Below, one piece after another: positions 16,704 through 25,489 of a DNA stretch of 63,198 nucleotides; within the stretch, counting starts at the first letter, position 1; each line of letters opens with the position of its first letter. This stretch comes from Brasilonema sp. UFV-L1 (GTDB lineage Bacteria > Cyanobacteriota > Cyanobacteriia > Cyanobacteriales > Nostocaceae). The position numbers and the translations under genes were made by a program. The stretch spans positions 1 through 63,198 of the forward strand of contig NZ_QMEA01000044.1 in assembly GCF_012912105.1 (NCBI RefSeq), in the 5' to 3' direction. The notes under the pieces were generated by a model. That model saw only the letters and a list, made by a program, of their open reading frames with translations, ran no database searches and was not told the origin of the DNA.

Positions 16704-16780
16704 AAAAATTGGGCAGCCCTCAAAGAACGAGTACCCGACTACGCCGACAGATCAACAAAATACAGGGCTGCCCAATTTTT
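16704..16780 (+). promoter_or_regulatory. 17-bp inverted repeat in the tnpA leader
   Basis: aaaaattgggcagccct (16704-16720) is perfectly inverted at 16764-16780, leaving a 43-base loop; the right arm ends in a T5 run. In IS200, leader hairpins limit transcription into and translation of tnpA. A similar damping role is inferred here and argues that tnpA translation begins downstream of it. Confidence 0.6.
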
Positions 16781-16794
16781 CAGGATCAGGCTCC

Positions 16795-17196
16795 GTGAAG
16801 TTTGAGCCAGACGAGTACAGGCATGAAAGCAATGCTGTATCTCTTCTTAACTATCATTTTGTATGGATACCAAAACGTAGAAAAAAGGTATTAATTGGAG
16901 CAATAGCGGAACGACTTCAACAAATTATTTGTGAAGTCTGTCACGAAAATAGATGGAAAATTTTAGCTATGGAAATTATGCCTGACCATGTGCATTTATT
17001 TGTAAATGCAAAACCAAGTGATGAGCCTAGTAGGATTATCAGATTGATTAAAGGCAGGGCATCATCTTATTTAAGAAAAGAGTTTCCAGAACTCCTTAAG
17101 CTCCCTACTTTATGGACTCCGAGTTATTTTGTTAGTACTGCTGGTAATATTTCTACTGAAGCGGTTAAAAACTATATTGCACAGCAGCGAGAATAA
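16795..17196 (+). CDS. tnpA: IS200/IS605 family transposase TnpA (Y1, HUH)
   Basis: 133 residues from GTG 16795. An upstream in-frame ATG (16684) would add 37 residues encoded by the leader inverted repeat and without family similarity, so it is judged less likely. The HUH motif HVHLF is preserved (MPDHVHLFVNAK), as is the C-terminal helix with the catalytic tyrosine in ISTEAVKNYIAQQ. The VSLLNYHFVWIPKRRKKVL opening is characteristic. TnpA excises and inserts single-stranded DNA at hairpin ends. Both transposition proteins look intact. Confidence 0.9.
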   Translation: MKFEPDEYRHESNAVSLLNYHFVWIPKRRKKVLIGAIAERLQQIICEVCHENRWKILAMEIMPDHVHLFVNAKPSDEPSRIIRLIKGRASSYLRKEFPELLKLPTLWTPSYFVSTAGNISTEAVKNYIAQQRE

Positions 17197-17318
17197 TTAA
17201 CATGACGGTAGGCTCAAGCCTACGTCGTGGTTTTCATCTCCGGGCTAAAGCCACGGAGTTTTCAACCTACCCCTTATAAAAACGGCTATTGAGCAAGCTA
17301 GGTTTGCTATGCGACAGT

Positions 17319-18269
17319 TTAACAGAAATTGGTTTCCTGCAAGAAATGAAGAATTGCTGCATTCACTGCTTCCGAAGCACCAGTCGATGCATCATGACAG
17401 CAGTTGGGTAGAATTTGTAATTTTGCATGAGGGAGGCGCTGACGCAATTTTTCCCCATCGCTAGCAGGAAACCAACTATCTTGTTCACCCCATAAAATCA
17501 GGATCGGACACTTAATCGCACTAAGATTATGCTGAAGCTTACTAATTAAACTTGGTTTATTGGTTTGCAGGTGTTCAATTTCTCGCGCTGCTATTTGTAA
17601 CTCTTCAGCTACCTTCGCAAGAGTCCCTGGAATTTCAATGTAAGGGTAAGTTATCCAGTAAATATCTTCCTGCGTTAGTATTGATGGGTCGTACAAAACT
17701 CCACGCCTTTCTATTGCCATAATTTCTCTTACCAATGGTGCAAATAGATGCGCTAGACGAGAGGAGTCAATTGCTTGTATGATTTCTAAAGGTATTTGAG
17801 AAAGTAGCCACATTCCCCAATGAGGTAAACGTTGCGGGAAAATAGGTACATTGAGTACCACAAGCCGTCCAATTAACTGGGGATTTGCTTGAGCAAGACC
17901 AAGGGCAATTAATGCACCTAAAGATTCTGCCACAATAACAACGGGTTCATCGCACAAGGAAAGAATTATTCTTTCAAACTCAGTAATTTGATGACCACTC
18001 TGTTCTCGACGAGACACGGGTTTTTCAGAAAACCCATAACCTTTGGCGTCAAAACAAATGACTCGAAAATGCTCAGAGAGTGGCTGGACGCTATGACGCC
18101 AATTGTAGCTCCAACTACCAACACCATGTAAGAAAAATAAAGGTTTACCTGTTCCTTTTTCACCGTAAGCGATTTTGACAGGATACCCATTCGCATCAGT
18201 AATTATAAGATTTTGCCGACCTTTCGGGAAAGTTTCTTGCCACCAGTCTTTCATTAATTTTGTCGTCAC
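17319..18269 (-). CDS. Alpha/beta-fold hydrolase
   Basis: 316 residues. The oxyanion HG motif FFLHGVGSWSYNW is at about 46-58; the nucleophile elbow reads VAESLGAL, an A-E-S-L-G variant of GxSxG. The acid is probably Asp in WGEQDSWFP and the catalytic His lies in NCCHDAS near the end. The stretch DAKGYGFSEKP resembles haloalkane dehalogenase/epoxide hydrolase-like esterases, but the substrate cannot be assigned. A probable lid spans the middle. No signal peptide. It is a single gene, next to the IS element and with a tandem heptamer repeat upstream. Confidence 0.88.
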   Translation of the reverse strand: MTTKLMKDWWQETFPKGRQNLIITDANGYPVKIAYGEKGTGKPLFFLHGVGSWSYNWRHSVQPLSEHFRVICFDAKGYGFSEKPVSRREQSGHQITEFERIILSLCDEPVVIVAESLGALIALGLAQANPQLIGRLVVLNVPIFPQRLPHWGMWLLSQIPLEIIQAIDSSRLAHLFAPLVREIMAIERRGVLYDPSILTQEDIYWITYPYIEIPGTLAKVAEELQIAAREIEHLQTNKPSLISKLQHNLSAIKCPILILWGEQDSWFPASDGEKLRQRLPHAKLQILPNCCHDASTGASEAVNAAILHFLQETNFC

Positions 18270-18282
18270 CTATTCAACCACT

Positions 18283-18353
18283 TAGCAGTTAGCAGTTAGC
18301 AGTTATCAGTTATCAGTTATCAGTTACCAGTTATCAGTTACCAGTTACCAGTT
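18283..18353. repeat. Short tandem heptamer repeat (AGTTAGC/AGTTATC/AGTTACC)
   Basis: About ten consecutive seven-base units, with variants AGCAGTT, ATCAGTT and ACCAGTT. It is a classic STRR of filamentous cyanobacteria, followed to 18536 by degenerate gactcctgac-type repeats and a short GC-rich palindrome (gtcgggaaacccgcccacgg). Confidence 0.9.
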
Positions 18354-18536
18354 TGAAGAAGAATTCAGCAATTCTGAATTCAGTATTCACCAAGGAAGAA
18401 ATAAAGAATTCCGACTTCTGACGACTGACGTCACGACTCCTGAATGCCAGACGCCTCAAGTCGGGAAACCCGCCCACGGCGCTGGCTCCTCCTGACTCCT
18501 GACTCCTTCACTGGTCACTGTTTACTGTGTACTGTT

Positions 18537-19064
18537 TTAACCGCCAGTGAACAATCCCTGAAGCGTTCCAAAGAGTGCTCCAAGCAGTCTTACGAGTATC
18601 ACGCTCAATGTGACTAGTCCAATGGCAACTATGAACAATACAATAAAAACCGCAATGATAAACCACTTGTCTGCACTTTTGCTTTGGGTGGGAAACCTCA
18701 GATGATTTTCCAGTAGCTTGATATTATACTCGTTAGCTTTCCAGCCAAGATCAAAGAAGTCTCCTGCTATCGGTATTGCGCCTATTAAGCCATCAATGAT
18801 GATATTCAGCACCATTCTACTTAAAGTCGCCGCAGGTGCTCCCAGACGCGCAGCTTCAAGGACAATGTACGCTGAAAGCATAACTCCCAAAAAATCACCA
18901 CCAACAGGTATTAATCCCAAAACTGGATCTAAACCAACACTCAGCCGTGTTCCTGGAACGGTAATGGCTCTATCAAGCACCTGGCTTAACTGACGTAGCC
19001 TTCTTAAAGTCGGCGTTTGGAGATCTGCTTCAATAGTAGGATAATTACGAGGAAATTCAGACAT
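18537..19064 (-). CDS. DUF4112 domain-containing membrane protein
   Basis: 175 residues. The DUF4112 core (LRQLSQVLDRAITVPGTRLSVGLDPVLGLIPVGGDFLGVMLSAYIV) occupies residues 20-130 and contains the typical GLDP, P(V/I)GGD and P(I)AGD-F-D motifs. A strong C-terminal transmembrane helix (WFIIAVFIVLFIVAIGLVTLSVIL) lies at about 133-158. Function is unknown; family members are small membrane proteins. It is a single gene in a repeat-rich neighbourhood. Confidence 0.88.
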   Translation of the reverse strand: MSEFPRNYPTIEADLQTPTLRRLRQLSQVLDRAITVPGTRLSVGLDPVLGLIPVGGDFLGVMLSAYIVLEAARLGAPAATLSRMVLNIIIDGLIGAIPIAGDFFDLGWKANEYNIKLLENHLRFPTQSKSADKWFIIAVFIVLFIVAIGLVTLSVILVRLLGALFGTLQGLFTGG

Positions 19065-19484
19065 TACGGCGTTTGTATTTGATTGTGTTAAACCGTTAAA
19101 TATTCTACCTCTCTAGTTGGGACACAGAATAGTCCGAGTTTATCATTTGATATAAATTATGTTATGTCTTCAAATTTTGTGAGTCAGAAATAGTGTCAGC
19201 GTTTATATATTTTTATCGTAAGAATTCAGGAGCGGAGCCGGAGCCGCTCCGCCTCCGGTCAGAATCCAGGAGTCAGAATAGTTAAAGAATCAGGAGAACA
19301 TTTGATGAATGAACATACCAATTATACTGGACTCCTTACAAATTCTGACTTCTGACTCCTGAGTGCAGCAATTCTTACTTTTTATCATTTATATATTTTT
19401 ATCACATTTCTACTATGAAGCGGCGATCGAAACTGTGCGTTTAGCAGCCCAAGCCAAGACAACAAACATATGACGGGCGCGCTG

Positions 19485-19550
19485 AGTACCCGTCTCAGGT
19501 TTTCTCCCTGGCTTAAAAGCAGAGAGTTTCCACACCTACCAATAACTTTT
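19485..19550 (-). mobile_element. Decayed IS200/IS605 left-end relic
   Basis: On the minus strand the segment reads ttggtaggtgtggaaactc...gccagggagaaaacctgagacg, which aligns along its length with the left end of the intact element at 17220-17270 (gggtaggttgaaaactc...gcccggagatgaaaaccacgacg). About two thirds of positions agree by eye. No transposase gene accompanies it. It lies directly upstream of the coiled-coil gene start. Confidence 0.5.
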
Positions 19551-20003
19551 ATGACTCAAGAATTAACATCGCAGTGGTTAGCAGAAATCAAAGCACTCAA
19601 ACAGCAGATTGCGGAACTTCAAGCCGAACACGACGCCGGATGGCAAAGTGCCGAAAAATGGCGCAAACTCTACAACATTGAAGCAGAACAACGCCGTACA
19701 GATGCTCAAATGGCACAGCAGACAATCGCGTCTTTAAAAGCACAAATACAGCAAATTCAAGGTATTGAGGAAGCAAGACTTGATGATCCTACGGTGGCGA
19801 CAGCGATTGAGCAAGAAGTCGAACAACTAAAATCAGTCGAGGAATTGCAAGCAAAACTGATTACGGTTACCAAAGAACGCGATCGCCTGCTACAAGCTTT
19901 GAAAACAGAACAAGAAAACCACACCCAAACACGCAAAAGCCTAACCACTGCTTTAGGTGATGCGATAGATGGCTTAACAAAGGAGAAGAGAGTGAAGGAG
20001 TGA
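19551..20003 (+). CDS. Coiled-coil protein, unknown function
   Basis: 150 residues from ATG 19551; the frame is open back to 19470 but that part overlaps an IS end relic. Nearly the whole chain is predicted coiled-coil with heptad pattern (WLAEIKALKQQIAELQAEHDA, AQMAQQTIASLKAQIQQIQG, LQAKLITVTKERDRLLQALK). Acidic and Gln-rich, no Cys, no membrane segment. Similar proteins occur in cyanobacteria without assigned role. It converges on thrC. Confidence 0.65.
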   Translation: MTQELTSQWLAEIKALKQQIAELQAEHDAGWQSAEKWRKLYNIEAEQRRTDAQMAQQTIASLKAQIQQIQGIEEARLDDPTVATAIEQEVEQLKSVEELQAKLITVTKERDRLLQALKTEQENHTQTRKSLTTALGDAIDGLTKEKRVKE

Positions 20004-20121
20004 GGGAGAGAGGGGTAGCACAGGGGCAAAGGGGAAGAAATTCAAAATTTTGAATTTTGAATTTTGTTAGCGCAGCGGTGCGCAGCACATTTTGAATTTT
20101 GAATTGATCTGTCCCCTTGTC

Positions 20122-21213
20122 CTAAAACCCCATCGCCTCTGCTACTGCCAAAAGTTTTGGTTCAATGCCTTGTTTAAATTTACTATCACTATGTTTGATA
20201 GCTGTATCTGGATCTTTGAGACCATTACCAGTAAGGATACAAACGACTGTCGCACCTGTAGGAACTTCGTCTTTCACCTGTAACAAACCAGCAACAGAAG
20301 CAGCGCTAGCAGGTTCGCAGAAAATCCCTTCTTCGGATGCTAAAAGGCGATAGGCATCAAGAATTTCCGCATCGGTGACGGCGTGGAAATTGCCCATGCT
20401 TGCTTGTTGGACTGCAACTGCTTTTTCCCAGCTGGCGGGGTTACCAATACGAATGGCTGTGGCTATGGTTTCTGGATGTGTCACTGGTTGTCCAGTTACA
20501 AGGGGAGCTGCACCTGCTGCTTGGAATCCCATCATCTTAGGTAGGCGATCGCACTTTTGGGCTTGATGATATTGACAAAAGCCCATCCAATATGCTGTGA
20601 TATTTCCCGCATTCCCTACTGGAATACACAGCCAGTCTGGAGCATTACCCAAAACATCAACAATTTCAAATGCTCCTGTTTTTTGACCTTCTAAGCGGTA
20701 AGGATTAACTGAGTTTACCAAAGTGACTGGATAACTTTCGGCCATTTCGCGGACAATTTCCAGTGCTTGGTCAAAATTTCCTTTAATTGCCAGGACTTCT
20801 GCCCCATACAGCAACGCCTGTGCCAACTTGCCTAACGCTACATAGCCATCGGGAATTAAGACAAAGGCACGCATTCCTCCACGCCGAGCATAAGCTGCTG
20901 CTGCTGCTGAGGTGTTACCTGTACTAGCACAGATAACTGCCTCTGCTCCAGCTTCCTTTGCCTTAGAAATTGCCAATGTCATTCCTCGGTCTTTAAAGCT
21001 ACCAGTGGGGTTAAGACCATCGTATTTGACGAAGACACGCACTTGTCTACCAACACGTTCAGCAATCGAAGGAACGGGTATTAACGGTGTATTGCCCTCT
21101 AAGAGAGTGACAACTGGTGTTTTTTCGTTAACAGGCAAGTACTCGCGATATTGTTCTATAAGTCCAAGCCAGGGTTGGCGATGAGATTTAGCAGCAGACA
21201 GACTTAAAGTCAC
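20122..21213 (-). CDS. thrC: Threonine synthase
   Basis: 363 residues, the typical length of the class II-like bacterial/cyanobacterial enzyme. It is a PLP-dependent fold; the PLP Lys is about residue 74 in [11 protein letters not shown]. The phosphate-binding [16 protein letters not shown] and the C-terminal [11 protein letters not shown] are conserved. It converts O-phosphohomoserine to threonine, the last step of the pathway, in the cytoplasm. The short N-terminus lacks the SAM-binding extension of plant enzymes. It is a single gene; the 530-bp upstream region holds no other gene. Confidence 0.93.
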   Translation of the reverse strand: MTLSLSAAKSHRQPWLGLIEQYREYLPVNEKTPVVTLLEGNTPLIPVPSIAERVGRQVRVFVKYDGLNPTGSFKDRGMTLAISKAKEAGAEAVICASTGNTSAAAAAYARRGGMRAFVLIPDGYVALGKLAQALLYGAEVLAIKGNFDQALEIVREMAESYPVTLVNSVNPYRLEGQKTGAFEIVDVLGNAPDWLCIPVGNAGNITAYWMGFCQYHQAQKCDRLPKMMGFQAAGAAPLVTGQPVTHPETIATAIRIGNPASWEKAVAVQQASMGNFHAVTDAEILDAYRLLASEEGIFCEPASAASVAGLLQVKDEVPTGATVVCILTGNGLKDPDTAIKHSDSKFKQGIEPKLLAVAEAMGF

Positions 21214-21743
21214 GGTATTTAAAAGCTCTTAGCTCCAGTTGAAAACAGCATCTGGTACTATTTTGCACCTTATATGCTATGCAAGTGCAAGGGGGTTGAA
21301 AAAAGGTAGCTATGTTGAAGAGTGAGTCTTTTGGAACAAAACTGTAGTATACGCAGTCTCCTGAGAGATAAGCACTATTAAAGATGTTTGAGAAGTCAAA
21401 ATTATCTTATTTGAATGCGCGGGGGCACCAAGAAACTCCCTGTAAACTTAGTGCGAATTGCGCCTAGCGTACTGTTACGCACAGTTTGTCCACAGGACTT
21501 ATGAGCACGCACTCGCACTCAAAGAAGCTTTGCTAACGAGCGTTGCCCTTGCCGGAAACATGTCCGGAGGGTTTCTCGTGAGAATGGAGCTGTGTTAACA
21601 GCATAAGATATTAGCACTTTTCAAAAAGTCTCTGAGATATGTTAAATTGGCGGGAGAAAAATATACAATTATTTAATGATTCTTAAAACTCGCCTATTAT
21701 AATATCTCTAATGGTGTGAGTTGAGTTCTGGATAGATACACCA
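21214..21743. other. Gene-free spacer between thrC and a small gene
   Basis: Contains GC-rich palindromic fragments around 21415-21590 (cttgccggaaacatgtccggagggtttc). A TATAAT box at 21698-21703 about 40 bp before the next start may be its -10; the matching -35 is weak. No ORF is convincing. Confidence 0.5.
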
Positions 21744-21926
21744 ATGTCTACATCTAGCGTATCCAAAAACGAAACCCAGAGTATCTGGGCAACCAAGCTG
21801 AACAAGTGCTATTACCAGGCTGAGCAGTTAACTAAATTTATGCATTTACAGGCAGAGGTTGATTGCTTGCTACAGCAGTTACAGAATATGAAAACACAAA
21901 GACCAGTCATGGATAAGGAGGAATAA
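21744..21926 (+). CDS. Conserved small cyanobacterial protein, unknown function
   Basis: 60 residues: ATKLNKCYYQAEQLTKFMHLQAEVDCLLQQLQ forms one long amphipathic helix, probably coiled-coil. I recall near-identical short proteins in other Nostocales, without function. A TATAAT sequence lies about 40 bp upstream. No partner gene is evident; the downstream gene is on the opposite strand. Confidence 0.6.
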   Translation: MSTSSVSKNETQSIWATKLNKCYYQAEQLTKFMHLQAEVDCLLQQLQNMKTQRPVMDKEE

Positions 21927-21949
21927 GTTTGTTTGCTCGGTAACGGTTC

Positions 21950-22159
21950 TTAATCGCCTATAGCCAAAATAGTAGGATGATGAGCAAGCTCTTCTATGTA
22001 GCAATCTTTTTTTGAATTCGTAGCTTGCAGTCGCTGGCAAATACTTATAAAGAGCGCCATCAGGTTGGCTTGACTATGCCGCCATGAGAGACTCCACCAA
22101 GCTGGAGACTCGGCTAATGAATGTTTTTCCTCTATAAGGAACTTTGTTAAAGAGTTCAA
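21950..22159 (-). CDS. Hypothetical small protein
   Basis: 69 residues from a TTG codon. The composition is protein-like (SPAWWSLSWRHSQANLMALF, CYIEELAHHPTILAIGD) and the frame covers most of the gap, but no domain is recognised. An in-frame stop lies two codons upstream of the TTG, so the start cannot be earlier. It may be a genuine short gene or a remnant. It follows the DUF6391 gene on the same strand by about 115 bp. Confidence 0.4.
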   Translation of the reverse strand: MNSLTKFLIEEKHSLAESPAWWSLSWRHSQANLMALFISICQRLQATNSKKDCYIEELAHHPTILAIGD

Positions 22160-22274
22160 AAGTTGTCATAGCCGCCTCAAACGCCCAGTTTAAATATTGC
22201 CACATCTTCATGGTTATAAAATGACTGTTTGTCCACTCCCTTGACTTCCTTGTCCCCCTGATCTCCCCATCGTC

Positions 22275-22937
22275 TTACTCCCGCCATTCGACTTGGACAA
22301 AATAAGCCTGTCGTCCCCAAAGGTCTCGTGTGTGCGTGATATTTTCAATTTTGAGGTTGAAGGGAATAGAAGTTGTGAGATAGCGCTGTACTAAAGCACC
22401 AATCTCAGGAGCTAGTTCAGCTGCTGTTGTCGTAGCCATTCCCATACCTATCAGTTGCTCAATTGGTCCTCGTGGTAACAGTAGATGCACCCCCACTGCT
22501 AGCCCAGCTGTGAGCAGCATTGCGACTGATGCATTTGTTCCACAACGAGGATGTACAGCCAAATCCCATTCTCCGTTTTTGAGGCGATGTAGGGCAAGTG
22601 TAACAGCACGTCGCAAATCGCTGACATTGACTTCACCATAGAGGTAAAAGCCTTGCTCTGTAGACAAACCGCCTAAGAGTTCGTTGTCAACTTGAAAGTT
22701 GCTTGATCTTGTTGGTTTTCCTGTGGAAGCTTGGACGTTTTTTGATGCACTCAAAATCCAAACTGTGGCGTGTTCCAGAGCGTGAACCTGTCGCAGCATT
22801 AAAATTTCTTTCAATCCAGGGAGAAACGACAGATGCTTGAGTAAATCAGCATCTTGTGTGGGTTGAGGTCTTGTAAAATCAGAATTCAAAAAGTTAAAGA
22901 AAGACGAGCTACCTTTAGCAGAAGCGAAAGTATTCAT
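22275..22937 (-). CDS. DUF6391 domain-containing protein
   Basis: 220 residues. The domain begins at about residue 37 (LPGLKEILMLRQVHALEHATVWIL) with the conserved RQxHALEHAT motif. LYGEVNVSDLRRAV, AVHPRCGTNASVAMLL and a C-terminal strand set VQVEWRE follow. A hydrophobic segment (ASVAMLLTAGLAVGVHLLLP) at about 140-160 may be membrane-associated. Conserved in cyanobacteria, function unknown. The His-rich RQVHALEH and HPRCGTN motifs look like possible metal-binding or catalytic residues, an inference only. Confidence 0.82.
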   Translation of the reverse strand: MNTFASAKGSSSFFNFLNSDFTRPQPTQDADLLKHLSFLPGLKEILMLRQVHALEHATVWILSASKNVQASTGKPTRSSNFQVDNELLGGLSTEQGFYLYGEVNVSDLRRAVTLALHRLKNGEWDLAVHPRCGTNASVAMLLTAGLAVGVHLLLPRGPIEQLIGMGMATTTAAELAPEIGALVQRYLTTSIPFNLKIENITHTRDLWGRQAYFVQVEWRE

Positions 22938-23695
22938 TGCAACACTGCTCCCTAAACTAATGGAGCAATAGAGACTTCTTTTAAATGTAGCGTTTCAGCC
23001 TGAAGATAGTTGCTAAATTTTGTTGACTACCGGATCTATTTTCATTCACTGAAGGCAAAATTTTCATCAGGACACATAGCTGCGGCAAGGTTCTTCCATC
23101 TTACAAAGCCAAGAAAGTTTGGTTTCTGAGCTGGTGTGTGAAGAAACCCAAAAAAAGAGCAGGCGTTGCACTTTCTGCCGCACTTTTTGTGTCCTTATGT
23201 ATACAGATCAACTACCCACACTATAAAAGACAACATAACTCCTGGACCGATCATGCTCTAAATTGCCATGATTCGCAGGGACTTTCCTTGCTCGCTTGTT
23301 TTACCAATTCTGGGTTTGGCAGCACAAATCTGTGTGAGGCGTCGGAAGCGCCTCTGAAGAAATAAGGCAGAGGGCAGCAAAAATTGAGGGCAAAAGGGAA
23401 GAGAATTTGACTGGTTTGTTCCATTCATCACAGATGGCAATACGCTGCCATCAGTCTCTTGCTCTTTTGCGATCGCCATCGCCTTGTGGATCGCTTTCTT
23501 TGAAAGTAGGCGCACTTGACCATAAAATAAGCTAGAAGGCGCTTCCGAGCACGCTCATGCAATTTCAAGTCATTTTATGATAGTCCAGTACTCTGTGGTG
23601 CTTGATTTTGAGAGGTTTGTACCTATACGCGCTAGTTGTGAGGAGAACAATAAGTAACCAGTCAAAATGAGCTTATCAGTTTACTAGCAATTCAT
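22938..23695. other. Gene-poor spacer
   Basis: Holds a 75-codon GTG-initiated frame at 23138-23365 with a short signal-like hydrophobic start (RAGVALSAALFVSLCIQ) but no recognisable continuation; not called. No strong hairpin or repeat otherwise. Confidence 0.45.
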
Positions 23696-23965
23696 CTACT
23701 CGTTTTTGTCAGGCAGAGGCAAAGCACAGCAATTAACATCATTCAAGCAGACTTTGCCCCAGTGCAAAGCCCAGCGGACAAGAGCCACCCGATTATCGGT
23801 ATTGGTCTTGGTAAGAATATTGCTGATATGATTATCAACTGTACGCTTGCTTATTTCCAGCTTAGCTGCAATCTCTTGGTTAGTTAAGCCAGCGGCCACT
23901 AAGTCGATAATTTGCAGTTCTCGGTCTGACAGACTAACGGGGGTCTGAGACTCGCCACCAGCCAT
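23696..23965 (-). CDS. pedR: Small LuxR-type regulator, PedR-like
   Basis: 89 residues, almost entirely a LuxR/GerE DNA-binding domain: LSDRELQIIDLVAAGLTNQEIAAKLEISKRTVDNHISNILTKT. There is no receiver domain. Length and C-terminal Cys pair (NDVNCC) fit PedR, the photosynthetic electron-transport-dependent regulator of Synechocystis (Ssl0564, 88 residues), which senses redox state through thioredoxin. A good Shine-Dalgarno (AAGGAGGA) lies about 11 bases before the ATG. Orthology is from memory of the family and not proven. Confidence 0.78.
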   Translation of the reverse strand: MAGGESQTPVSLSDRELQIIDLVAAGLTNQEIAAKLEISKRTVDNHISNILTKTNTDNRVALVRWALHWGKVCLNDVNCCALPLPDKNE

Positions 23966-24411
23966 AGAGTTACTTTATCCTCCTTAGTATATGTACTCAA
24001 TCGCTCTTTCCCATTCTAGAAGATTCTTTCGGGGGTAGGTGTTTCCAGTGTAAGCACAAATACTGTTTTTCTTTGAGAGTTAGGGTTTAGAGAATAGGAG
24101 GAAAAAACAAAAATCAAGCTAAAAAACTGAGAATGACAAGGACGCTATCGTAGCTTTTCTACACCATGACACTTCACACTGATTCTCACTCAGTAATAAC
24201 TAGGTCAATTATATGTTTTAATTTTTACTTTAAAAAAGTGGAAGAAGAAATCTTCTTGTCGGCAAATGGGCAGTCATCATCATCATTCATAGCTAGATTA
24301 ATTCATAAAAATAGCTATTTCGTTGTATGAACAACTGCCGACAGAGTGGCAGAAATTATTATAGATTTTATACTGGCAATTTCTAATCCAAAATCCAAAA
24401 TCTGAAATTCA
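23966..24411. other. Gene-free intergenic region between divergent genes
   Basis: AT-rich spacer between the divergent pedR-like and fructokinase genes, presumably carrying both promoters. No hairpin or repeat stands out. Confidence 0.5.
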
Positions 24412-25389
24412 ATGAGCAATCCCCGTGTTTTGTGCCTGGGTGAAGTTTTATTTGACTGTTTAGCCAATCAACTGGGGCGAAAGTTAGAAGAAGTTGAGTC
24501 ATGGACTGCTTACCCCGGAGGAGCACCAGCTAACGTCGCTTGTGCTTTGGTGAAGCTGGGGACACCAGTGGCATTTATTGGTTGTGTAGGTGAAGATGGA
24601 CCAGGTCATGAACTGGTAGAACTGTTAAACAAAATAGGTGTAGATACAACTGGAGTACAGCGTCATTCTACAGCACCAACACGACAAGTGAACGTTGTGC
24701 GTTCCCTTGAAGGCGATCGCACTTTTGCAGGCTTTAAAGACCATGAAACCACAGAATTTGCTGATACGCGCCTCAAAGCCAATCAATTACCGAAAGAGTT
24801 ATTTGAAGCCGCAGATTTTCTGGTTTTAGGGACTCTGGAACTCGCGTATCCTGAAAGTGGGCAAGCAGTTCACCGTGCCCTTGAGCTAGCAGAGCAATAC
24901 GATGTCAAAATTTTGCTTGATGTCAACTGGCGTCCAGTATTTTGGACAAATCCTGACATTGCTCCACAAACAATTCAAGAATTATTTAAGCATATAGACT
25001 TTATCAAACTTTCAAAAGAAGAAGCGGAATGGTTATTTGATACCACAGATCCTGGGGCAATTACTTACCGTCTTGATTCTATTGAAGGTGTACTGGTGAC
25101 AGATGGAGAAAACGGTTGTGCCTATTGCCTTGGCGAAAACGAAGGCAAATTGCCTGCTTTTTCCGTCCCCGTTGTTGATACAACAGGTGCAGGGGATAGC
25201 TTTGTCGCTGGCTTCATCCACCAGTTGCTTACTCATGGAATCCAAAGCTTAAACGACTCAGAGACAGCGAGGAAAATCATGACATATGCAAGTGCAGCTG
25301 GGGCATTAACGACAATGAAAGCAGGGGCGATCGCATCTCAACCCACTGCAGAAGAAGTAGAAGCTTTTCTTAATTCGCATCAACTTTAG
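24412..25389 (+). CDS. PfkB-family carbohydrate kinase, fructokinase-like
   Basis: 325 residues. The N-terminal GEVLFDCL and the GGAPANVACALVKLG motif (36-50), and the C-terminal DTTGAGDSF motif (256-264) with the catalytic base Asp262, are intact. Residues DVNWRPVFW and TLELAYPES fit the fructokinase group, so phosphorylation of fructose in sugar/sucrose metabolism is likely. About 100 bp of its 3' end (coding tail plus downstream) is repeated after the GFA gene 1.9 kb away, which marks a recombination scar. Confidence 0.88.
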   Translation: MSNPRVLCLGEVLFDCLANQLGRKLEEVESWTAYPGGAPANVACALVKLGTPVAFIGCVGEDGPGHELVELLNKIGVDTTGVQRHSTAPTRQVNVVRSLEGDRTFAGFKDHETTEFADTRLKANQLPKELFEAADFLVLGTLELAYPESGQAVHRALELAEQYDVKILLDVNWRPVFWTNPDIAPQTIQELFKHIDFIKLSKEEAEWLFDTTDPGAITYRLDSIEGVLVTDGENGCAYCLGENEGKLPAFSVPVVDTTGAGDSFVAGFIHQLLTHGIQSLNDSETARKIMTYASAAGALTTMKAGAIASQPTAEEVEAFLNSHQL

Positions 25390-25452
25390 GGGGTAGCACA
25401 GCTAACTGGAATAACAGTACAACAACAAGGCGGGAAGAAAATATTCACCGCC
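25353..25452 (+). repeat. Fructokinase 3'-end direct repeat, copy A
   Basis: From gaagtagaagcttttcttaattcg, inside the fructokinase stop region, to ggcgggaagaaaatattcac. Copy B is at 27238-27336. By eye about 80% identical, including the final residues EVEAF(x)xSHQ and stop. Confidence 0.85.
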
Positions 25453-25489
25453 TTTTGCCCAGCAAAGCCGATCCAAAAAAGTAAGAGTC

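Larger units (their letters stand above)
15118..17275. mobile_element. IS200/IS605-family insertion sequence (tnpB plus divergent tnpA)
   Basis: A ~2.15-kb element with divergent tnpB (minus) and tnpA (plus). The end downstream of tnpB reads GGGGAGTGTCAA outward on the minus strand, typical of cyanobacterial IS605 right ends, with a 9-bp hairpin (cccctggtt / aaccagggg, 15126-15175). The other end carries two imperfect palindromes, ggtaggctcaagcctac (17209-17225) and ctccgggctaaagccacggag (17238-17258), of the kind TnpA binds. As expected for the family there is no terminal inverted repeat or target duplication, so the exact ends are approximate. Confidence 0.85.

Noticed and set aside
18283-18353. 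CRISPR-like array
   Set aside because: Units are seven bases without spacers; this is a short tandem repeat.
23138-23365. 75-codon frame with a hydrophobic start
   Set aside because: GTG start, no conserved continuation, no terminator or partner; kept only as a note in the spacer.
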